NCBI GenBank assembly: GCA_038322815.1
Contig: JBBQGG010000062.1
Location: 1 to 17,671 of the forward strand
DNA: 17,671 nucleotides
DNA from: PALSA-1296 sp038322815
Lineage (GTDB): Bacteria > Bacteroidota > Ignavibacteria > Palsa-1295
Direction: 5' to 3'
Part shown: piece after piece, positions 11,895 to 17,671 of the stretch
Layout of the letters: the number at the start of each line of letters is the position of its first letter
Numbering within the stretch: position 1 is the first letter of the stretch
Translations under genes and position numbers: made by a program
Notes under the pieces: model-generated
Told to the model about the DNA's origin: nothing
Seen by the model: only the letters and a program-made list of their open reading frames with translations
The model's database searches: none

Positions 11895-14861
11895 TTAAAA
11901 ATACGTCGTGATCCTGAAATACCAATCCGGCTGAGGATGATATTTGAACTCATACCCTACTCCCCCACCCACGGTAAATATTCCTTCGATGCCGCTGCGA
12001 AGTTCTAAGCCGCCGCTTTGCAGCCAATGTGTTTTTCCGATAGATTTCATTTCGACTGCAGGATAGTTCGATGGAGTTTTATCATACCAGACGCTTCCTA
12101 TATCAAAGAATGCTACAAGAGAAGGACTTAATGAACCGATGATCGGGACTAAGTTGCTGAATAAAAAATCCGGAATGATAAACTCAACCGATCCTAACAT
12201 TAAACGGTCGCCGTAATAAGGTCTCCGAATTCCACGAAGACGGTAACTATATTCTAATGATAGCGGATTAAATCCATTTTGAAACACTTCATCGGATCTA
12301 AACCCGACATATTCCTGGGGTATCTGATCGCCGAATTGAGCAATTACTGCACCCCGAAGTCCGATAAGCACCGTCCTATCATCATCGAAAGGAAATTTAT
12401 AACTGAAGTTAATTTTTGCGCGGGTATAGGTCAGATCACCGGAAAGTTTTTTATCGGCATGCAGAAGTTCCGTACGGACTATCAGATCACGCGAAAGGAG
12501 AATATATTGTAAAGCAAGGTCTATTCCTTTATAGTTGATCGGTGTTTGTTCAAATTGCTGATTATCAAAATCATGAATATTTACCGGTTCAAGCTTTCTG
12601 TACTGTGCAGTTAATGCCAGCGAATGGGAAGTTGTGATGGAATTCGGAGTAGCAAATACCTGTGAGATCGTAAACGCCCCTCCCTGATCGCGTTGGTAAA
12701 GCGGTTTGCCTTCTAAAATTCTTACAAAGCTATACGTGTGAGTTCCGGTCAGAGTTATATTCTGATATAATTGCCTATTCGTATAGCTTAAAAATCCACC
12801 AACTTCATTACTCTGAAAGCCGTAATCAAGAAATGCATTCATGGTATGTTTTTGCATCGGATCGAATGCCGTTCCGATAAGTCCATAACGCAATCCAATC
12901 TGTCCGTCCTTTCCCTTATCGCTTGAAAGTACCGGCAGCACAATGATCGGACGAATATGGGTAAGTGAATTATATACACCCGGATCATGTATGACGACAG
13001 GCAGAATTGAATCGTAGGTTCTCGTACTAAGCGGAAAGTGTATCGTCCGCCAATCGGAATATTTATTTTTCAGTTGAGGCAGAGGCGCGCTTTTCACGTT
13101 CCGATTACTTCCTATCCAATAAAGACCGACTGAATTTCGTGCATCGTATGAAGTCACTAAGATCGAATCTTTCGCACCCGACCAATCCCAGGGATACATC
13201 GCACCTGCAATATCGGAGAGTTGAGCAGCCTGTGAACTAGTCCTATTGGTTGCAGATATTCTATAACAATTCGGAATGCCATTGCGATGTGAAAGAAAAA
13301 CGATATCTTTCCCGTCTGGCGAAAACATACTTGCGCGGTCGTTTACAGAATCATTGGTGATAAGCGTGCTTTGTTTTGTTGCAACGTCAATGACAGCAAT
13401 ATCACGCATGCCATTCGTCCGAAAAACCGAATAGGTAATCTGTTTTCCGTCGGCTGACCAACGTGGCGCATAGACTTGCGTATTGGCATCGTTATAATTA
13501 GTCAATTGCTCGGGATGTGATCCGTCAGAATTTAAAATATAGAGATCGGAATGATTTTGTTCAGTACGCACAGCAACGATACGATTGCCTTGTAAGGCTA
13601 CATCCGGTTCTTCATAACGGCCGTCATTTGTTATACGAGTAAACTCTCTCGTTTCAATATCAACGCGGTACAGATCATGGATCAAATTTCCGTTTGTTCC
13701 GAGGCGATACTTCGAAATGCACAGTGCCTCATTTCCGGGATACCATGAAATAACAGGCTCAATACCTGCCTCATCACTGAGCAAAATTGGCTCACCGCTT
13801 ACATCATTTTTCAGAATATAAAGCCTTGCAGGGCTTTTCTTCGTGCGGTTACCAATAAGAGCAATTCGTTTTCCGCCCGGTTCCAGACGTGCGGCAACCG
13901 TAACGGCTAATCCTGATGGTATCGTACGGGCGAATTCATTTGCTTCTTCTTTCTGTCCGTAGTTCGAGTTGAAATAAACATTCAAAGTTTTTTTCCAATC
14001 GTCGATCAGCGTAAATATATCTTTCTTTGTTGCCGATTCTACTGCTTCGAAAAATTCATAAAATATCCAATTCCGGTATTTCAGAATTTTCACAAGCGCC
14101 GAATCGCCGTACGTCGCGGCGATGTAGCGCACCAGTGATTGTCCGCCCTCATACGTCATTCCTCCGGATAAATAATCATCGGTCGTGCCGAGATCGAGAT
14201 GCCCTGATACGGTAGCTACTCGAAGCAGAGCTTCGAGATCGCTTGTCCAACCGTCAGGCTCCATATATCGCGCCAGGCCTTCATTGAACCAACGGGGAAT
14301 ATCGCTTCCTGAAGTAAAAAAAGATAAAATATCTTTCGTAGCATGTGCTATAACGATATGAGTGAACTCATGCGTGATAACGGAGCGAAGCCATTTAGAA
14401 GTACCGCTTGAACGAAAACCGTACGGAAGATCATCGAGAATGCCGCGCATCCATATAAAAATATAATCGTCTTCGAATGCGAAAGCATTTTTGATCTCAT
14501 CATAATCAGATAGATAGATCCTGACCTTACCCTTGAGCGGAGTTTGTAGATTTGTCGTAACGACATGATATACTTCTTCAGCAACAGGGGCAGCTTTTAA
14601 TGCAATGCTATCTAAACCGTCATGATAGACGATCGTAAAATGTTCTGTGGATAGCTCATGCCAATGCAATTCAGGATGGTTGCCGCCCGTGGGAGGGAGA
14701 AATTGGGCGTGGAGTAGAGAAATATTTATACTAAAAAATAGTACTAAAAATGGCAGCAAATAAAGGGACGTTGCAAAGTGGGGCAGACTCTTCGTCCGCC
14801 CGTCTTTATAAAGGTGGGCAAAGAATCCACACCATCCGAGAATTGCCTTGTGTCTGTTCAA
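11895..14861 (-). CDS. Gluzincin peptidase / TolB-like propeller / Omp85-like barrel fusion protein
   Basis: Predicted outer-membrane protein of 988 aa. A hydrophobic signal segment (about 31-52) ends LLHAQ. A zinc-metallopeptidase (MA clan, gluzincin) domain follows, with HEFTH at 164-168 and the third ligand Glu194 in WFNEGLARYME. Residues about 325-640 hold TolB/PD40-type propeller repeats (for example DLYILNSDGSHPEQLT, APRWSADGKQITY, FSPDGKDIVFLS). From about 650 the sequence is an alternating beta-barrel resembling the bacterial surface antigen (Omp85/TamA) domain, including LRG at 875-877 in place of the family's VRGF/Y, FFDIGSVWY, and a C-terminal aromatic ...YFRITTYF suited to BAM. 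No POTRA repeats. The start is TTG (14861), 1 nt after the upstream stop, with aagga before it; the first 30 residues are partly encoded by a hairpin-like repeat. Domain calls are from motifs only. Confidence 0.85.
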   Translation of the reverse strand: MNRHKAILGWCGFFAHLYKDGRTKSLPHFATSLYLLPFLVLFFSINISLLHAQFLPPTGGNHPELHWHELSTEHFTIVYHDGLDSIALKAAPVAEEVYHVVTTNLQTPLKGKVRIYLSDYDEIKNAFAFEDDYIFIWMRGILDDLPYGFRSSGTSKWLRSVITHEFTHIVIAHATKDILSFFTSGSDIPRWFNEGLARYMEPDGWTSDLEALLRVATVSGHLDLGTTDDYLSGGMTYEGGQSLVRYIAATYGDSALVKILKYRNWIFYEFFEAVESATKKDIFTLIDDWKKTLNVYFNSNYGQKEEANEFARTIPSGLAVTVAARLEPGGKRIALIGNRTKKSPARLYILKNDVSGEPILLSDEAGIEPVISWYPGNEALCISKYRLGTNGNLIHDLYRVDIETREFTRITNDGRYEEPDVALQGNRIVAVRTEQNHSDLYILNSDGSHPEQLTNYNDANTQVYAPRWSADGKQITYSVFRTNGMRDIAVIDVATKQSTLITNDSVNDRASMFSPDGKDIVFLSHRNGIPNCYRISATNRTSSQAAQLSDIAGAMYPWDWSGAKDSILVTSYDARNSVGLYWIGSNRNVKSAPLPQLKNKYSDWRTIHFPLSTRTYDSILPVVIHDPGVYNSLTHIRPIIVLPVLSSDKGKDGQIGLRYGLIGTAFDPMQKHTMNAFLDYGFQSNEVGGFLSYTNRQLYQNITLTGTHTYSFVRILEGKPLYQRDQGGAFTISQVFATPNSITTSHSLALTAQYRKLEPVNIHDFDNQQFEQTPINYKGIDLALQYILLSRDLIVRTELLHADKKLSGDLTYTRAKINFSYKFPFDDDRTVLIGLRGAVIAQFGDQIPQEYVGFRSDEVFQNGFNPLSLEYSYRLRGIRRPYYGDRLMLGSVEFIIPDFLFSNLVPIIGSLSPSLVAFFDIGSVWYDKTPSNYPAVEMKSIGKTHWLQSGGLELRSGIEGIFTVGGGVGYEFKYHPQPDWYFRITTYF
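14781..14801. repeat. Hairpin-like element in the N-terminal extension of the peptidase-barrel gene
   Basis: gggcagac (14781-14788) and gtccgccc (14794-14801) pair with one G-T mismatch around loop tcttc. On the minus strand it encodes residues 21-27 of the extension preceding the signal segment. Confidence 0.6.
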
Positions 14862-14862
14862 T

Positions 14863-16539
14863 TTATTTCCTTAACTCCATTTTCTTTGTCTGTTTCTCTT
14901 TTCCACATTGCAGTCTGCAATAAAAATCTTCGCCTTCTTTAATACTCTTAAGATCGAGTTTTACTTCATAAACTCCTGCATCGCGCTGTCCTTCTATAAA
15001 TGATTCTGCTGCCGTGCCCATCATATCATAGACTCCGAGCAGCACAAAACTTGATCTCGGAATCGAAAATTTTACTGTTGCAATATGGGACCTGAGATCA
15101 AGTTCGCAGGAAATAAATATAAAATCAGGCGCAGGGATCTCGTCAAGTTTTTTTTCTTTCGCTAACTGACGGGCAGAAAGTTTTGCTATGAAAACATCCT
15201 GCGTATTTTCCAAAGCCTTAATATGCGCCTTTCCGAAATCAGCAGTGTCCGTAAAATTTCCTGTCATGACAACATTCCCTGCTTTATCAATACTCAGCGC
15301 TTTGCCTAATATCATTCCATGACGCCCCACTTGTTTTCCCCACTCAGGTTCACCGGATGTGTTGTATTTAACCAAAAAAATATTTTCCGTGCCCGATCCA
15401 CTAAGCGTGATCGTACCAAACGAAGCAGTATCACGAAACGTCCCGAATACGTAGGGATTTCCTTCGGCATCAACTGCAGATGCATAAGGATTTTTCGCTC
15501 CGAAACCAGCGCTCGTGCGAAGCCAGATAATATCTCCGGATGAATTATACTTTGCTAAAAACATATCCGGAAATCCGAGATTTTTGCTTACTCCCATGAT
15601 CGTATCGAATGCTAAGGTACCCGTCAATGTCCCCGTCACATAGCAATTACCTTTTTTATCAAGTGCTATACCTTTGCCGATCACTGCCGAGCCGTCGTTT
15701 CCTGCCGTTTTTAACCATAACATCTTTCCGTCGGAATCGTATTTCGTAACGAAAAATGCATAGGTACCCTGATTCGTAATTTTTTTTGTATCGAACTCCG
15801 CTTCGCTTTGATAAAAACCTGTAAGATAGGACATACCTGCCGGATCTGTTGCAATCGCAAGACCTTCGTTCTGTGTCTGATAGCTCGAACCGCCCAAAGT
15901 TTTTGCCCATTGTAGATTTCCTTTAGGATCGTATTTTGCAAAAAACATATCGTAGGTAGAAATGCGCTTGCCGATGATCATCACTTCAGGTGAGAACCAT
16001 ACTGTATCTTTGAAGTAGCCTGCAACATAACAATTTCCTTTCTTATCGAGCGAAAGAGTCATGGCATGATCCTCATAATATCCTCCGGCGCTTTTCGCCC
16101 AGATCTCCTCGCCCTTTGAATTATATTTTGCAAGAAATAGATCATGCATTCCTTTAGCAGTTAACGTATCTTTTCCAAAAACTATCTGCACTGCAAACGA
16201 GCCCCCTAAATAGAAATTGCCCTCTTTATCCAATGCTATCGTATTTCCGAAATCATCGGCTCTGCCGCCGACGCTTTTTGCCCAAAGCACATTGCCCAGA
16301 GGATCGTACTTCACGATATAAATATCGCGTCCATCGGCGCTCAGTTCGATATCGCCGAACCTACATTTGCCAAAAAACGTACCGGTCACATAGCTATTGC
16401 CATGCTCATCGCAAGCAACTGCTGCTCCGGTAGTAATAATTTTTGTGCCACTCTTGCGAGCCCATTCGAATGTCTGTGCGCAAAGAGAACAATGTGATAT
16501 GATGATCAGAAAAAAACAAAACGAAAATATTTTTTTCAT
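14863..16539 (-). CDS. SBBP-repeat beta-propeller protein with T9SS-type tail
   Basis: Secreted 558-aa protein. A Sec signal peptide (MKKIFSFCFFLIIISHCSLCAQ) is followed by about eight SBBP-type propeller units of 50-60 residues, each built like D..GN.YVTG.F....FG...L...G..D.F.AKY...G...WAK..GG (units near residues 40, 95, 150, 205, 265, 325, 385, 440). The last 80 or so residues (ATVKFSIPRSSFVLLGVYD...GVYEVKLDLKSI...FYCRLQCGKEKQTKKMELRK) look like a type A T9SS sorting domain, though it lacks the usual leading NYPNP. Likely a surface-exposed scaffold or adhesive protein. Its stop is 1 nt from the TTG start of the peptidase-barrel gene, so the two are probably translationally coupled. A TAnnTTTG box lies 20 bp upstream. 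Confidence 0.88.
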   Translation of the reverse strand: MKKIFSFCFFLIIISHCSLCAQTFEWARKSGTKIITTGAAVACDEHGNSYVTGTFFGKCRFGDIELSADGRDIYIVKYDPLGNVLWAKSVGGRADDFGNTIALDKEGNFYLGGSFAVQIVFGKDTLTAKGMHDLFLAKYNSKGEEIWAKSAGGYYEDHAMTLSLDKKGNCYVAGYFKDTVWFSPEVMIIGKRISTYDMFFAKYDPKGNLQWAKTLGGSSYQTQNEGLAIATDPAGMSYLTGFYQSEAEFDTKKITNQGTYAFFVTKYDSDGKMLWLKTAGNDGSAVIGKGIALDKKGNCYVTGTLTGTLAFDTIMGVSKNLGFPDMFLAKYNSSGDIIWLRTSAGFGAKNPYASAVDAEGNPYVFGTFRDTASFGTITLSGSGTENIFLVKYNTSGEPEWGKQVGRHGMILGKALSIDKAGNVVMTGNFTDTADFGKAHIKALENTQDVFIAKLSARQLAKEKKLDEIPAPDFIFISCELDLRSHIATVKFSIPRSSFVLLGVYDMMGTAAESFIEGQRDAGVYEVKLDLKSIKEGEDFYCRLQCGKEKQTKKMELRK

Positions 16540-16559
16540 TGCAGGTGAATAATTTCATG

Positions 16560-16567
16560 CAAAAATA
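16560..16567 (-). promoter_or_regulatory. Candidate Bacteroidota-type -7 box for the SBBP/peptidase-barrel operon
   Basis: The minus strand reads TATTTTTG, an exact TAnnTTTG match, 20 bp before the ATG of the SBBP gene. No clear -33 TTG. The rest of the gap between the SBBP gene and the insertion element (16540-16787) shows no gene I can support. Confidence 0.4.
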
Positions 16568-16787
16568 CGGGTTTTTCAGATTTTTCCTTAGAATTAAAAA
16601 TTCATAGGAAAAAAAGTCGGGGACTCCTTTTTTCATTCTGCAATTATTAAGACGTGCACCTTGCCACGACGACACCTTTCATCTCACCATTCATGATTCA
16701 ATATACAAACTTTATTGAACCATACCGATTTTATTTTTGTCCTCCATTGCACACGACGGGATATTAAGATGAGCCGGCACAAAGGTT

Positions 16788-16795
16788 TATTTTAA
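16788..16795. repeat. Target-site duplication, left copy
   Basis: tattttaa immediately before the left inverted repeat; identical to 17531-17538. Eight bp is the duplication length expected for the IS1595 family. Confidence 0.93.
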
Positions 16796-17530
16796 GGGTC
16801 AAGACAAGTTAAGGGGATTATTTTTTAGCAGCTTCAAAAGCATTTTATAGAGAGAATCATTCCGATAATTGTAGCGGAACTCGCACTCTTTGAGATGCAG
16901 ATAAAACGTTTTCTTATTCATGCCCTTAAACTTGACTAATCGTGTTTTTGCTAATCCCCAGAACCCCTCAATGCCATTGATATGCGAGTGTCCTCGTACA
17001 AACTCATCACGTCCATGGTCGAGGCGGTAGTGTTTCTTATAGCCGAGATCAACCAATCCGTTATACCCTCTCCACTTGTCGGAGTGAATGGTACTATTCT
17101 TGTTCACCCGCTCCGTGATAACCGCTTGGAGCGTGGCTCGGGAACAGTTAGGCACGATCTCGGTATAGACAGTGCCACCTCGTTTGCAGATACCAAAGAC
17201 TATTGTTTTTCCCAGCGCACCTCGTCCGCGCTTGCCCTTTTGTCGTCGTGCACCAAAGTAGCTTTCATCAACTTCCACTTCACCGCCAAACGGTGAGAAA
17301 GTCTCACGATGCCTTGCGATCACCTCACGGATATGACGCACTATCGTGTTGATCGTATTACGGTTCACGCTGGTATTCCGAGAGATTTGCGTTGCCAGAA
17401 GGTCCTCGGAAAACAATAACACGATCTCCCTAAATTTACGCTCTGAAATGCGCGACCGAAAATAGTATCTGTTATCCATTAAGCCTTAACAAGTTAGAAG
17501 AATAAAATCTTCCTTAACTTGTCTTGACCC
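16796..17530. mobile_element. Intact IS1595-family (ISXO2-like) insertion sequence, 735 bp
   Basis: Bounded by a perfect 19-bp terminal inverted repeat: gggtcaagacaagttaagg at 16796-16814 and its reverse complement at 17512-17530. It is flanked by identical 8-bp direct repeats (tattttaa) and contains one full-length transposase gene on the minus strand. Intact ends, duplication and open frame indicate a recent or still active copy. No passenger gene. Small size and a transposase of about 226 aa without a long N-terminal zinc-ribbon region fit the IS1016-like subgroup. Confidence 0.95.
16799..17479 (-). CDS. IS1595-family (ISXO2-like) transposase
   Basis: DDE-type transposase of 226 aa. The N-terminal region (ISERKFREIVLLF...SVNRNTINTIVRHIREVI) is a helix-turn-helix DNA-binding segment. 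The ISXO2-like catalytic domain follows: VDESYFGARRQKGKRGRG (first Asp), the TIHSDKWRGYNGL block (second Asp) and HINGIEGFWGLAKTRLVKFKGM, whose Asn/Glu take the third acidic position as in the DDN/DDE variants of this family. Start is the ATG at 17479, 51 bp inside the right inverted repeat. The stop codon (16799-16801) lies within the left inverted repeat, so the terminal NLS residues are encoded by the repeat itself. No frameshift, so probably functional. Confidence 0.95.
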   Translation of the reverse strand: MDNRYYFRSRISERKFREIVLLFSEDLLATQISRNTSVNRNTINTIVRHIREVIARHRETFSPFGGEVEVDESYFGARRQKGKRGRGALGKTIVFGICKRGGTVYTEIVPNCSRATLQAVITERVNKNSTIHSDKWRGYNGLVDLGYKKHYRLDHGRDEFVRGHSHINGIEGFWGLAKTRLVKFKGMNKKTFYLHLKECEFRYNYRNDSLYKMLLKLLKNNPLNLS

Positions 17531-17538
17531 TATTTTAA
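17531..17538. repeat. Target-site duplication, right copy
   Basis: tattttaa immediately after the right inverted repeat; identical to 16788-16795. Confidence 0.93.
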
Positions 17539-17579
17539 TATCCTGTTTATTTTTAAAACCATTGGTTTGCCAAAGCATT

Positions 17580-17671
17580 ATGGACGTTCCCCATAATAAA
17601 GAGGAAAAGAAGCCGGATTTCGATGAAAAAGAATTCCGAAGTAATTTATTGAAAAAATTTCCTGATCTAAA
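17580..17671 (+). CDS. Start of an unrecognised gene, running off the window
   Basis: An ATG at 17580 opens a frame with no stop to the window end. It encodes 30 complete codons, MDVPHNKEEKKPDFDEKEFR then SNLLKKFPDL, a highly charged, hydrophilic start without a signal peptide. I do not recognise the family. There is no strong ribosome binding site. The right end of the insertion sequence is 49 bp upstream, so the element probably separates this gene from part of its native upstream region. It may be too short to be certain it is a gene. Confidence 0.5.
   Translation, partial: MDVPHNKEEKKPDFDEKEFRSNLLKKFPDL

Noticed and set aside
16406..16675. Minus-strand frame overlapping the SBBP gene start
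   Set aside because: Out of frame with a gene that has a clear signal peptide and promoter context; no recognisable domain.
16979..17296. 104-codon plus-strand frame inside the insertion element
   Set aside because: It is antisense to the complete transposase gene, and no passenger-gene motif is visible.

Overview
The window looks like a chromosomal segment from the Bacteroidota/Chlorobi side of the FCB group (Kapabacteria- or Ignavibacteria-like), at moderate GC. Evidence: type IX secretion (T9SS, Por) C-terminal sorting domains on two secreted proteins, a DUF1800/DUF1501 gene pair, a DUF2851 protein, and three upstream regions with exact matches to the Bacteroidota -7 box TAnnTTTG. Species cannot be assigned from the sequence alone.

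Layout. 1-1330: 3' part of an aldo/keto reductase gene that carries two copies of a 40-bp palindromic element translated in frame. 1333-1788: a GIY-YIG nuclease gene bracketed by inverted arms of a dispersed repeat. 1818-3790 (minus): SpoIIE/RsbU-type phosphatase, then rplU and rpmA (ribosomal proteins L21, L27). 3872-4499: a PLD-family lipoprotein (plus) and tRNA-Gly(GCC) (minus). 4567-8438 (minus): DUF2851, pyrF, ROK sugar kinase and an FtsB/DivIC-like division protein, separated by two more inverted repeat pairs and several 7-bp tandem repeats. 8608-11789 (plus): DUF1800 gene then a DUF1501 gene broken by a +1 frameshift. 11895-16539 (minus): a two-gene operon of an SBBP beta-propeller protein with a T9SS tail, then a peptidase/propeller/outer-membrane-barrel fusion. 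16788-17538: an intact IS1595-family (ISXO2-like) insertion with 8-bp target duplications. 17580-end: start of an unrecognised gene.

How it works together. The left two thirds is housekeeping (translation, pyrimidine synthesis, sugar phosphorylation, division) decorated with repeats. The right third is a cell-surface block: DUF1800 and DUF1501 are a familiar partner pair, and the convergent operon couples a T9SS-exported propeller to a large predicted outer-membrane protein with a metallopeptidase domain. The functional link between these two modules is inference.

The most notable content is (a) a repeat family that occurs as inverted pairs, one of which encloses a GIY-YIG gene; (b) heptanucleotide tandem arrays at several gene boundaries, reaching into coding sequence; (c) palindromic elements inserted in frame in one enzyme; and (d) the peptidase-propeller-barrel protein with its T9SS partner.
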